Assembly: GCA_018903185.1 (NCBI GenBank)
Contig: JAHIQV010000136.1
Coordinates: 1-8,994, forward strand
Source of the DNA: Gammaproteobacteria bacterium
GTDB taxonomy: Bacteria > Pseudomonadota > Gammaproteobacteria > Burkholderiales > Burkholderiaceae_C
Direction of reading: 5' to 3'
DNA length: 8,994 nt
Of the stretch, positions 1-6,965 are shown in pieces. The notes under the pieces were generated by a model that did no database searches, had not been told where the DNA came from, and saw only the letters and a list, made by a program, of their open reading frames with translations. The number at the start of each line of letters is the position of its first letter. Position 1 is the first letter of the stretch. The position numbers were made by a program, and so were the translations under genes.

Positions 1-697
1 CGGCGTTCTGGATCCAGGTGGGCGTGCCGGCGGCGATCTTGCCGAAGATCCAGCCGCTGTCTTTCACCAGCGTCATGGACTCACCGCCGAGGGCGCCCAG
101 CAGCGGCACCGTCATCACCAGCGGGATCACGATCTGCATCGTCGTCACGCCGAAGTTGCCCAGGCCGGCGTTCAGGCCCAGCGCCGTGCCCTGCAGCCGC
201 TTGGGGAAGAAGGTGCTGATGTTGGACATGGAGGACGCAAAGTTGCCACCGCCCACGCCCGACCACAGCGCCAGCAGCTGGAACACCCACAGCGGCCACT
301 CGGGGTGCTGCAGCGCCACGCCGGTGCCGATGGCCGGGGCCAGCAGCATGGCGGTGGTTAGGAAGATGGTGTTGCGACCACCGGCCAGGCGCACCAGGAA
401 GGACGCCGGGATGCGCATGGTGGCGCCAGCGATGCCCGAGATGGCGGTCAGCGTGAAGAGTTCGGCCTGGGTGAAGGGAAAACCCAGGTTGAGCATCTGC
501 ACCGTGATGATGCCCCACATGCCCCAGACCGCGAAGCCGCAGAGCAGCGCGGGCACCGAGATCCAGAGGTTGCGGTAGGCGATTTTTTTGCCTCTGGTTT
601 CCCAGAAACGCTCGTCCTCGGGCCGCCAGTCGGCGATGTCGGCCCCGTGGTCGCCGGCAGCGGCGCCCGAGGCAGACAGGTTGGCTTTGGTGTTCAT
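1..697 (-). CDS. narK2: Nitrate/nitrite transporter NarK2, type II (5' part; truncated by window edge)
   Basis: This inner-membrane major facilitator protein of the NNP family probably exchanges nitrate for nitrite, feeding the cytoplasmic nitrate reductase. Only the first 232 residues are in the window; the frame is open to base 1. The N-terminus carries the hydrophilic stretch seen in E. coli NarK (WRPED near 24-28, FW near 31, then RxxRNLWIS at about 42-48). The first membrane helix starts near residue 45. Arg95 in GATMRIP matches the nitrate-binding arginine of helix 2, and the NNP signature NAGLGNFG lies at about 176-183. The ATG at 697 is 24 bp after the narK1 stop, so the two are very likely co-transcribed; I see no strong Shine-Dalgarno, which fits translation following narK1. 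It belongs to the E. coli NarK subgroup, unlike the narK1 product. narGHJI would be expected next, beyond base 1, but this cannot be seen. Confidence 0.9.
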   Translation of the reverse strand, partial: MNTKANLSASGAAAGDHGADIADWRPEDERFWETRGKKIAYRNLWISVPALLCGFAVWGMWGIITVQMLNLGFPFTQAELFTLTAISGIAGATMRIPASFLVRLAGGRNTIFLTTAMLLAPAIGTGVALQHPEWPLWVFQLLALWSGVGGGNFASSMSNISTFFPKRLQGTALGLNAGLGNFGVTTMQIVIPLVMTVPLLGALGGESMTLVKDSGWIFGKIAAGTPTWIQNA

Positions 698-721
698 GGT
701 GGTGTGTGCCGACCGCGGGGG

Positions 722-1990
722 TCAGTTCTGAAGGGAAAAGGGTTTGGCGTCCGTGCCCATGACGGGGGTCTTGCGCACTTCGGTCCAGTACATCCAGATC
801 AGCGAGACCCAGACCACGCCGTACATCAGCATGAAGGCGCTGGAGCGGATGCCGGTCAGGTCCATCAGCGCGCCGAACATGATGGGCAACACGAAACCGC
901 CCATGCCGCCGGCCAGACCGACGATGCCGCTGATGGCGCCGATGTTTTTCGGGTAGTCGTCGCTGATGTACTTGAAGACGCTGGCCTTGCCGAAGGCCCA
1001 GGAAATGCCCAGGATGAACATCAGGCCGGTGAACATGTAGACATTGAGGCCGATGTGGAAGGTCTTGGGTCCGTCCACGGTCGTGACGGTGAAGTCGGTC
1101 TGCGGGTAGGACAACAGGAACAGGCAGATCCAGCTCACCCACATCACCCACCAGGTGACCTTGTGGGCGCCGAACTTGTCCGACAGGATGCCGCCGATGG
1201 CGCGCAGCACGCCGCCGGGCAGCGAGAACGCCGCGGCCAGCAGGGCGGCGACGCGGATGTCGAGGCCGAACTCGCCGACGTAGTACTGCACCATCCACAG
1301 GCTCAGCGCCACGTAGCCGCCGAACACGATGCTGTAGTACTGGCAGTACTTGATGACCTTGGGGTCCTTCAGCGACTTGAGCTGGTCCTTGAAGGTCACG
1401 TTGCTCGGCACCAGGTGCGCCGGGTCGCTGTGGCTGAAGAGCCAGAACAGGATCACCGTGCCCAGCATGATGGCCGCGTAGACCTGCGGCACCATGGTCC
1501 AGCCAAAGGCCACCAGCAGCACCGGCGCGACGAACTTGTTGACCGCAGCGCCCGAGTTGCCGGCGCCGTACACGCCCATGGCCATGCCCTGGCGGTTTTT
1601 CGGAAACCAGCGCGCCACATAGGGCGTGCCGACCGAGAACGAGCCGCCGGCCAGGCCGACGAAGAGGCCGATGGTGAGGAAGTGCCAGTAGGCGGTGGCG
1701 TAGCTCATCATCCAGATCGCCGGCACGGTGAGCGCCATCAGGATGGTCATCACGATGCGGCCGCCGTAGCGGTCGGTCCAGATGCCCAGCGGCACGCGCA
1801 CCAGCGAGCCGGTGAGCACCGGCGTGGCCATCAGCAGGCCGAACTGCGTGGAATTGAGGTCGAGCGCTTTCTTGATCGGGATGCCGATGACGCCAAACAT
1901 CATCCACACCATGAAGCAGACGGTGAAAGCCAGCGTGCTGACGATCAGCACCGACCAGGCTTTCCGTTGATTGCGAAGTTCAGAGGCCAT
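722..1990 (-). CDS. narK1: Nitrate transporter NarK1, NNP family type I
   Basis: A complete 422-residue major facilitator protein with about twelve hydrophobic segments, the normal length for type I NNP transporters, which are thought to import nitrate with protons. Visible marks are Arg65 in LVRVPLG (helix 2), the first nitrate signature GAGNSGAAVN at about 142-151, a second arginine in VLRAIGG (Arg263) and the second glycine-rich signature GLAGGMGG at about 358-365. Both arginines correspond to the nitrate-gripping pair of NarK structures. The ATG at 1990 is preceded by AGGAG with 7 bases between. It is the first gene after a 170-bp gap that holds an FNR-type box, so it probably starts the narK1-narK2 (and presumably narGHJI) transcript. 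NarXL encoded just upstream probably adds nitrate control. Naming follows the usual order narK1 then narK2; the import mechanism is inferred from the subgroup. Confidence 0.93.
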   Translation of the reverse strand: MASELRNQRKAWSVLIVSTLAFTVCFMVWMMFGVIGIPIKKALDLNSTQFGLLMATPVLTGSLVRVPLGIWTDRYGGRIVMTILMALTVPAIWMMSYATAYWHFLTIGLFVGLAGGSFSVGTPYVARWFPKNRQGMAMGVYGAGNSGAAVNKFVAPVLLVAFGWTMVPQVYAAIMLGTVILFWLFSHSDPAHLVPSNVTFKDQLKSLKDPKVIKYCQYYSIVFGGYVALSLWMVQYYVGEFGLDIRVAALLAAAFSLPGGVLRAIGGILSDKFGAHKVTWWVMWVSWICLFLLSYPQTDFTVTTVDGPKTFHIGLNVYMFTGLMFILGISWAFGKASVFKYISDDYPKNIGAISGIVGLAGGMGGFVLPIMFGALMDLTGIRSSAFMLMYGVVWVSLIWMYWTEVRKTPVMGTDAKPFSLQN

Positions 1991-2139
1991 GTTCTTTCTC
2001 CTGAGGCATGACAGGAATGTCCGCTTTTCGCGCCCCGCCGAATATCCACCGATGGTGGCGCGAGCACAAGACAGAAGAACGATGGCCCGATGACCGGCAT
2101 CGTCCGGAAGAACTACCCCGGGGCCGGAATCACCCGCGC

Positions 2140-2153
2140 TTGATGTGGATCAA
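2140..2153. promoter_or_regulatory. FNR/ANR/DNR-type box upstream of narK1
   Basis: TTGATGTGGATCAA matches the FNR consensus TTGAT-N4-ATCAA at all ten defined positions, and the symmetry extends one base on each side (C...G). It lies in the 170-bp gap between narL and narK1, its centre about 156 bp upstream of the narK1 start codon, so a leader of roughly 110 nt would follow from class II placement. A -10 candidate at that distance on the minus strand (TAGTTC, 2115 to 2110) is poor. The rest of the gap holds a small hairpin (CCACC at 2046-2050 with GGTGG at 2054-2058) and one near-NarL heptamer, TACCCCG at 2114-2120, but no gene. Anaerobic activation of narK1K2 by an FNR-family protein is the natural reading. 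Confidence 0.85.
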
Positions 2154-2160
2154 GCGGATT

Positions 2161-2853
2161 TCAGGCCAGACCCCGGCTGGTCGCATAGACCGCAGCCTGT
2201 ACCCGCGAACTCAGGCCCAGCTTGCGCAGGATGTGCTGCACGTGGATCTTCACCGTGGTTTCGGCAATATCGAGCGAGCGCGCGATCAGCTTGTTGCTGT
2301 CGCCACGCGCGATCAGCAGCAGGATTTCGCGCTCGCGCGGCGAGAGCAGGTCGGGCGAGGGGCCGTCGGGCCGGGGTGGCTCCAGCGGTGCCGGCGCGCT
2401 GCCGGCCGGGCGGGCGCGGAACACCGAAACCAGCTTGGTCAGCATCTGCGGGCTGATCACCGATTCGCCATCCAGCACCTTGACGATGGTCTCGCCCAGG
2501 TGATCGGATTCCACCGTCTTGAGCAGGTAACCGTCGGCACCGGCGCGCAAGGCGGCCGCGAGGTCGTCCTCGTTCTCGCTCACGGTGAGCATCAGGATGC
2601 GCGCCTGCGGTGCGGCGTCTTTCAACGCGGGTATCGCGTCCACGCCGCGCACACCAGGCAGGTGGTTGTCGAGCAGGATCACGTCGGGTTGGGGCGTCTG
2701 CGCCAGGCAGCGCAGGGCTTCGCCGATGTCACCCGCCTCACAGATCACCTGGAAGCGCTCGTCCTGCGACAGCAGGGCCCGCAGGCCGCGGCGAAACAGG
2801 TTGTGGTCGTCGACCAGCAGCAGCTGGATGCGGGGCGCGGGTGCATGGATCAT
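2161..2853 (-). CDS. narL: Nitrate/nitrite response regulator NarL, LuxR/NarL family
   Basis: This cytoplasmic DNA-binding regulator is the partner of the sensor kinase encoded by the gene before it. Of its 230 residues, about 8-125 form a receiver domain: acidic pair Asp15-Asp16, phosphoacceptor Asp62 in LLDNHLPG, Thr90 and Lys112. A variable proline-rich linker at about 148-167 leads to a LuxR-type helix-turn-helix at about 168-225 (LSPREREILLLIARG, then LDIAETTVKIHVQHILRKL). The length and layout match NarL. Its ATG overlaps the narX stop as ATGA (2850-2853), implying translational coupling and a narXL transcript. The following gene, narK1, runs in the same direction, making nitrate transport the likely target. 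In Pseudomonas aeruginosa narXL is divergent from narK1K2GHJI; here all genes point the same way. NarP-like behaviour cannot be excluded from sequence. Confidence 0.92.
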   Translation of the reverse strand: MIHAPAPRIQLLLVDDHNLFRRGLRALLSQDERFQVICEAGDIGEALRCLAQTPQPDVILLDNHLPGVRGVDAIPALKDAAPQARILMLTVSENEDDLAAALRAGADGYLLKTVESDHLGETIVKVLDGESVISPQMLTKLVSVFRARPAGSAPAPLEPPRPDGPSPDLLSPREREILLLIARGDSNKLIARSLDIAETTVKIHVQHILRKLGLSSRVQAAVYATSRGLA

Positions 2854-4781
2854 GGGGCGGGCAGGGTCTCGGACAGTTCTTGCAGGTTCAGGCCCAGCGT
2901 GCCGATGCCAGGGGCGCTCACCGGGTACGGGGGCAGGATCAGGGTCACCGTGGTGCCCTGGCCGGGGCTGGACAGCAGCTCCACGCTGGCCCCGATGCGC
3001 TCGGCACGCTCGCGCATGATCTTCATGCCGACGTGGTTTTCGCTGCGCTGCTGCCGGGTGTCGAAGCCGGCGCCATTGTCGCGCACGACAAAGCGCCAGC
3101 GCGCGCCCTTGAACACGTCAAGGCTGACGTGGCTGGCGCCGGCGTGCTTGCGCACGTTGGACAGCGCTTCCTGCAGCACATGCAGCACCTGCACCTGCAC
3201 GTCGGCCGGCAGCGGCAGGCCCTGCCCATCGAGCTGCAGGCGCGTGGGCAGACCGGTCTGGTGCTGGAACTTCTGCAGCGTTTCCTGCAGCGCGGCCTCG
3301 ATGTCGTCGGTGTTGGTGCGGGTGCGGAAGTGCACCAGCAGCTCGCGCACGTCGTTGATGCTCTCCTTCAGGCCGGTATCGAGCTCGTCCAGCGTGGAAC
3401 TCACCTGGTCGGGCTGCTGCTTCTGCAGCGCGCTGCGCAGCAGGCCGGCCTGGATTTTCAGGAACGCCAGCGACTGCGCGATCGAGTCGTGCAGCTCGCG
3501 CGCCAGCAGGGCGCGCTCCTCGCCCACCGCGGCCTCACGCTCCAGCGCCGCGGCGCGCAGGCCTTCGAGCGCGCTGGCCAGGTGGCTGGCGAGCGCATCG
3601 AGCAGTTCGGTCTCGTCGGCGTTGATCTGCACATCGCTGCGAAAGAACAGGTCGATCTCGCCGATCAGGCGCTGCTGCAGGCGCACCGGCACGCTCACCA
3701 GGCTCTCGTAGCCCGCGCGCGCGCAGTGCCGCATGGGGGCGGCGTCGTGGCTGAGGATGGGAATGACCCGGGTGCGGGCGTCGGGCCTGAGGTTGCCGCA
3801 GGCGCAGGCACCGGCCAGCAGGCTGCGCTCTTCCTCCTGCATCTCCTGCGGGAAACAGTCGGAGGCCAGCATCAGGTAACGCTGGTTGGCTTCGTCGGAC
3901 CAGCGCACCGCCACCGCGTCGGCCTTCATGACCTGGCGCACGCGCTGCGAGAAGCCGCGCGAGAGTTCCTCGATGGTGTTGGCCTGGGCCAGAAAGGCGC
4001 TCACTTCGTACAGCGCTTCCAGACGGGCGCGCTGCGCCTCGATGCGCTGCGTCTTGGCCTGCACCTTGGCCTCCAGCCCCTCGTAGAGCGACTGCAGGGT
4101 GCTGGCCATGCGGTTGAAGCCGGCGGCCACCTGGCCAAACTCGTCCTGCGTGTCAACGTCGATGCGGGTGCCGAATTCGCCCGCTTCCACCTGCGCCAGC
4201 ACCCTGCGCAGATGGGCCAGCGGGTTGATCACATAGAGGTACCCGGTGTAGAGCATGATCACCGCCCCGCCAATGGCCAGCGCCATCATCACGAACTGGA
4301 ACAGGTTCAGGATGGCGGTGTAGCCCGAGAGCTGCTTCTCGATCACCAGCACGAAGCGGTCGATGGCGTCGACAAACTCGCCCGCGGCCTGCAGCGAGCG
4401 CGCCGCATCGGGCGGCAGCTCACCCAGCCACAGCGGGCGCTGGTTCTGCCAGAGCGCCTCGACAAGGACGAACTGCTGGGCCACCTCGTCATCCCAGGGC
4501 ACGAACAGCGGACGGCTGGGGTCGCCGCTGCGCAGCAGGCCCAGGCTGCCGTCGAACTGGGACACCAGGGCCTGGACCTCGCTGGCCGGCAGCTGGGCCG
4601 CCACCGCGCTGTTGAGGCGCCAGGTCTGCATGCGCATGCGGCCGGCTTCGTTCACTGCCGCGGCACCGCCTTCGAGCTGCCAGGTCACCCACAGCGTGAG
4701 CCCGATCGAAGCCAGCGCGATGACCAGCAGGCTGGCGCCGATGCGGATCAGCTTGATCGAGAGCGAGACGGTGGATGGCAT
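2850..4781 (-). CDS. narX: Nitrate/nitrite sensor histidine kinase NarX
   Basis: A 643-residue inner-membrane sensor that phosphorylates NarL when nitrate or nitrite binds outside. Order of parts: membrane helix 1 at about 11-34; periplasmic helical sensor with the P-box NEAGRMRMQTWRL at 44-56, where Arg50 matches the ligand-contacting arginine region of E. coli NarX; membrane helix 2 at about 158-182; HAMP at about 186-238; signalling helix at about 235-260; a GAF-like central region with cysteines 309, 326, 328 and 353; dimerisation box ARELHDSIAQSL with the phosphorylated His431; and a HATPase domain with N-box near 534-550, DNGAGFD at 568-574 and the G2 region near 582-600. This is the full NarX architecture, a little longer than E. 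coli NarX. The start at 4781 puts the first helix at the correct place; no clear Shine-Dalgarno is seen. Co-transcribed with narL through the ATGA overlap. Confidence 0.92.
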   Translation of the reverse strand: MPSTVSLSIKLIRIGASLLVIALASIGLTLWVTWQLEGGAAAVNEAGRMRMQTWRLNSAVAAQLPASEVQALVSQFDGSLGLLRSGDPSRPLFVPWDDEVAQQFVLVEALWQNQRPLWLGELPPDAARSLQAAGEFVDAIDRFVLVIEKQLSGYTAILNLFQFVMMALAIGGAVIMLYTGYLYVINPLAHLRRVLAQVEAGEFGTRIDVDTQDEFGQVAAGFNRMASTLQSLYEGLEAKVQAKTQRIEAQRARLEALYEVSAFLAQANTIEELSRGFSQRVRQVMKADAVAVRWSDEANQRYLMLASDCFPQEMQEEERSLLAGACACGNLRPDARTRVIPILSHDAAPMRHCARAGYESLVSVPVRLQQRLIGEIDLFFRSDVQINADETELLDALASHLASALEGLRAAALEREAAVGEERALLARELHDSIAQSLAFLKIQAGLLRSALQKQQPDQVSSTLDELDTGLKESINDVRELLVHFRTRTNTDDIEAALQETLQKFQHQTGLPTRLQLDGQGLPLPADVQVQVLHVLQEALSNVRKHAGASHVSLDVFKGARWRFVVRDNGAGFDTRQQRSENHVGMKIMRERAERIGASVELLSSPGQGTTVTLILPPYPVSAPGIGTLGLNLQELSETLPAP

Positions 4782-4831
4782 GACCGTAGGTTAGCGGCTT
4801 TGCACCGACCCCGATACCAGCCCGTTGCGCA

Positions 4832-4857
4832 CCCGGTGCCGGAGACCCCGGCACGGG
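4832..4857. repeat. Strong hairpin in the narX-ccoG intergenic region
   Basis: GTGCCGG (4836-4842) pairs with CCGGCAC (4848-4854) around a 5-base loop, and beyond a single bulged G (4835) CCC (4832-4834) pairs with GGG (4855-4857), giving about 10 base pairs. It stands in the 148-bp gap between the divergent genes narX and ccoG, roughly 50 bp upstream of the narX start codon, so it may sit in the narX leader. There is no T-run, so it does not look like a simple terminator. Its role is unknown. Confidence 0.55.
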
Positions 4858-4889
4858 CAGGGGTTTGCACGGCGCCAGATCGTCAAACT

Positions 4890-4912
4890 AATATGCATCT
4901 AAAATGCATCTT
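4890..4912. promoter_or_regulatory. NsrR operator overlapping the ccoG promoter
   Basis: The 23-bp sequence consists of half-site AATATGCATCT, a central A, and half-site AAATGCATCTT. It agrees with the gamma/betaproteobacterial NsrR consensus (AAGATGCATTT-N-AAATGCATCTT) at 20 of 22 half-site positions; the right half is perfect. It ends 17 bp before the ccoG start codon and contains a good -10 hexamer, TAAAAT at 4900-4905, so bound NsrR would block transcription starting near 4912. The gene for NsrR lies next to ccoG. The region is shared with narX, which starts 108 bp to the left on the other strand, so an effect on narX is possible but less likely. Confidence 0.88.
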
Positions 4913-4929
4913 TTCGTGCCATCGATGCC

Positions 4930-6354
4930 ATGTCAAATACACGCGAACCGGCGGCCCAGCCGGTGTTCTTTCCCTTGCTGGACCAGCAGCAGAAGATCTA
5001 CCCGCGCTCGGTGAGCGGGCGCTTTGCGCGCTGGCGCTGGGTGATGGTCTGGCTGACCCAGATCGTGTTCTATGGCCTGCCCTGGCTGCAATGGAATGGC
5101 CGCCAGGCGGTGCTGTTCAACCTGGAGGAGCGTCACTTCTATGTGTTCGGCCTGGTGCTGCAGCCGCAGGACTTCATCTACCTCGCCGCGCTGCTGGTGC
5201 TGTCGGCACTGGCGCTGTTTTTCGTCACCGCCATCGCCGGCCGCGTGTGGTGTGGCTACGCCTGTCCGCAGACCGTCTACACCGAGATTTTCCTCTGGGT
5301 CGAGCGGCACACCGAAGGCGACCGCAGCGCGCGCATGCGGCTGGACGCCCGGCCCTGGGGGCTGGAGAAGCTGCTGCGCAAGACCGGCAAGCAGGTGGCC
5401 TGGATCGCCATCGCGCTGTTCACCGGTTTCAGCTTCACCGGCTATTTCATTCCCATCCACAGCCTGGCCGAGCAGAGCCTGGCGCTGACGCTCACGCCCT
5501 GGGCCACGTTCTGGGTCTTCTTCTACGGCTTCGCCACCTACGGCAACGCCGGCTTCATGCGCGAGCAGGTGTGCAAATACATGTGCCCTTACGCGCGCTT
5601 CCAGAGCGCGCTGATCGACATGGATTCCATGGTCATCGCCTATGACACGAAGCGGGGCGAGAACCGTGGTGCGCGCTCGCGCAAGGCCGACCCCAAGGCG
5701 CTGGGTCTGGGCGACTGCGTCGACTGCACGCTGTGCGTGCAGGTGTGCCCGACCGGCATCGACATCCGAAACGGTTTGCAGAACGAATGCATCGCCTGCG
5801 CGGCCTGCATCGACGTCTGCGACGAGGTGATGGACAAGATGGGCTACGCGCCCGGCCTGATCCGCTACTCGTCGGGCAACGGTATCGAGCAGGGCTGGTC
5901 GGTTGCGCGCATGCTGCGGCGGGTCTGGCGCCCGCGCGTGTTGATCTACGCCGCGCTGCTGCTGGTGCTGGGCAGCGCCTTCGTCTGGAGCGTCGGGAAC
6001 CGCAGCGACTACGGCGTGGCGCTCAGCCGCGACCGCGGCGCGCTGGCGCGCCAGACCGGCAACGGCGACGTGGAAAACACCTACCGGCTGCAGATCACCA
6101 ACAGCCTGGAGCGACCGCGCGACTACATCACCCGGGTCACCGGTCTGGAGGGCCTGCGCCTGGACACGGCGGCCGAACTGTCGGTGGGCGCCAACGGCAC
6201 CGCCAGCATGCCGGTGCGCCTGGTGCTGCCGCTCCCATGGGCACAGCGCCACAGTGGCCAGACACTGCCGGTGGCGATCGAGGTCCTGCCGGTGGACGGT
6301 CCAACCGAGCCAGCGCTCACCGTGCGCACGACCTTCGTCGTGCCGCGTCACTGA
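4930..6354 (+). CDS. ccoG: Cytochrome c oxidase accessory protein CcoG (RdxA/FixG family polyferredoxin)
   Basis: An inner-membrane electron-transfer protein of 474 residues. Family members help supply copper to cbb3-type cytochrome oxidase, probably by reducing cupric ions. Membrane helices are seen at about 37-53, 84-102, 157-175, 189-205 and 336-355. Two CxxxCP motifs flank the membrane part (Cys108/Cys112 in WCGYACP; Cys215/Cys219 in VCKYMCP). A double ferredoxin domain follows with two complete 4Fe-4S sets: Cys263, 266, 269, 273 and Cys287, 290, 293, 297. After the last helix a periplasmic Ig-like FixG C-terminal domain fills about 356-474. All key residues are present and the length is normal. 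No ccoNOQP genes are visible, and the gene stands alone behind an NsrR operator, so NO probably induces it. No clear Shine-Dalgarno precedes the ATG; the start is chosen because the N-terminus aligns well with the family. Its exact job here, oxidase assembly or another NO-linked redox task, is inferred. Confidence 0.92.
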   Translation: MSNTREPAAQPVFFPLLDQQQKIYPRSVSGRFARWRWVMVWLTQIVFYGLPWLQWNGRQAVLFNLEERHFYVFGLVLQPQDFIYLAALLVLSALALFFVTAIAGRVWCGYACPQTVYTEIFLWVERHTEGDRSARMRLDARPWGLEKLLRKTGKQVAWIAIALFTGFSFTGYFIPIHSLAEQSLALTLTPWATFWVFFYGFATYGNAGFMREQVCKYMCPYARFQSALIDMDSMVIAYDTKRGENRGARSRKADPKALGLGDCVDCTLCVQVCPTGIDIRNGLQNECIACAACIDVCDEVMDKMGYAPGLIRYSSGNGIEQGWSVARMLRRVWRPRVLIYAALLLVLGSAFVWSVGNRSDYGVALSRDRGALARQTGNGDVENTYRLQITNSLERPRDYITRVTGLEGLRLDTAAELSVGANGTASMPVRLVLPLPWAQRHSGQTLPVAIEVLPVDGPTEPALTVRTTFVVPRH

Positions 6355-6359
6355 GCGGC

Positions 6360-6839
6360 TCAGCTCCTGAAGGCAGGCAAGCCCGGTACCAGCTGGATGC
6401 GGGCAGCGGATTTCGCGCCGCCGACAGCCGGCATGGGCGCAATCAGGTCGGCCAGCGTCACCCCGTCGAGCACCGCGAGGTAGCTGTCCATCGCCTGCCG
6501 CAGCGCGCCCTTGAGGCGGCAGTAGCCGTCGAGCCGGCAAGTGTTGTGCTCGCTGTCGAAACATTCAACCAGGGTGAAGTCGGTCTCGGTCTGGCGGATC
6601 ACGTCGCCCAGCACGATCGCCTGCGCCGGCTTGAGCAGGCGCAGACCGCCGCCGCGACCGCGCGTGGTCTCCAGCAAACCCATGCTGGAGAGCGTCATCA
6701 CGATCTTGGTCAGGTGGCTGCGCGAGATGCCATGGGCCTCGGCGATCTCGCTGATGGTGGCGGGTTTCACGCGTTGCGCGCAGGCGGCACAGTACATCAG
6801 CACCCGCAGGCTGTAGTCGCTCCAGTGGGTCAGTCGCAT
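6360..6839 (-). CDS. nsrR: Nitric oxide-sensing repressor NsrR, Rrf2 family
   Basis: A 159-residue cytoplasmic repressor that carries an Fe-S cluster; NO destroys the cluster and releases DNA. The N-terminal winged helix (about 1-70) starts MRLTHWSDYSLRVL, includes the recognition region HGISRSHLTKIV at about 36-47 and the wing RGRGGGLRL. Cluster ligands are visible: Cys93, Cys101 and Cys107, plus Asp8, which serves as fourth ligand in studied NsrR proteins. Cys spacing is 7 and 5 residues, against 4 and 5 in E. coli NsrR, a loop slightly longer than usual. The phrase ISRSHLTKIV favours NsrR over IscR or RirA. The ATG at 6839 follows AGGAG at 8 bases. It is divergent from ytfE and convergent with ccoG, both likely targets. 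A minus-strand -10 candidate, TAAAAT at 6922 to 6917, lies between the inverted repeats, so autoregulation is plausible. About 15 C-terminal residues lack a recognisable role. Confidence 0.92.
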   Translation of the reverse strand: MRLTHWSDYSLRVLMYCAACAQRVKPATISEIAEAHGISRSHLTKIVMTLSSMGLLETTRGRGGGLRLLKPAQAIVLGDVIRQTETDFTLVECFDSEHNTCRLDGYCRLKGALRQAMDSYLAVLDGVTLADLIAPMPAVGGAKSAARIQLVPGLPAFRS

Positions 6840-6897
6840 GCCGTGATCTCCTGGCGGCGGGGCATCGTTCTTCCGGATACCCCGTGTCGTTCTGAGG

Positions 6898-6954
6898 AAA
6901 TATTCACCTCGTCTGAATTTTATCTTTTAATACATGCATTCACTGTGAATATTT
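6898..6954. promoter_or_regulatory. Divergent nsrR-ytfE control region with GTGAAT inverted repeats
   Basis: AAATATTCAC (6898-6907) and GTGAATATTT (6945-6954) form a perfect 10-bp inverted repeat 37 bp apart. The right arm also belongs to a tight palindrome, ATTCAC-T-GTGAAT (6938-6950), so the half-site occurs three times. A ytfE promoter fits between them: -35 TTCACC (6903-6908), 17-bp spacer, -10 TTTAAT (6926-6931), start near A6938. The palindrome would then cover +1 to +13 and the left arm the -35 region, a layout suited to repression. A degenerate NsrR-like sequence overlaps at 6931-6953: 8 of 11 matches in the left half and 6 of 11 in the right. The whole 126-bp gap is AT-rich compared with its surroundings. 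Confidence 0.6.
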
Positions 6955-6965
6955 AAGGAAGCCCC

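Noticed and set aside
81..1907. A 608-codon minus-strand frame across narK1 and narK2
   Set aside because: It overlaps both transporters in a different frame and gives an Arg/His/Gly-rich product with no domain or membrane segments; a shadow of real coding DNA.
2008..3711. A 567-codon plus-strand frame opposite narL and narX
   Set aside because: Antisense to two well-supported genes, with composition typical of a shadow frame and no recognisable motif.
4881..4886. TTGACG (minus strand) as a -35 for narX
   Set aside because: No acceptable -10 is found 16-18 bp further; the sequence there is C/G rich.
2610..5645. A 1011-codon open frame on the plus strand opposite narX and running into ccoG
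   Set aside because: It is antisense to narX with its clear domains, crosses into ccoG in another frame, and its product is low-complexity (Arg, Gly, His, Gln rich) as expected from GC-rich shadow frames.
6351..6363. CTGAG-CGG-CTCAG as a two-way terminator between ccoG and nsrR
   Set aside because: The stem is only 5 bp, overlaps both stop codons and has no T-run; too weak to call.
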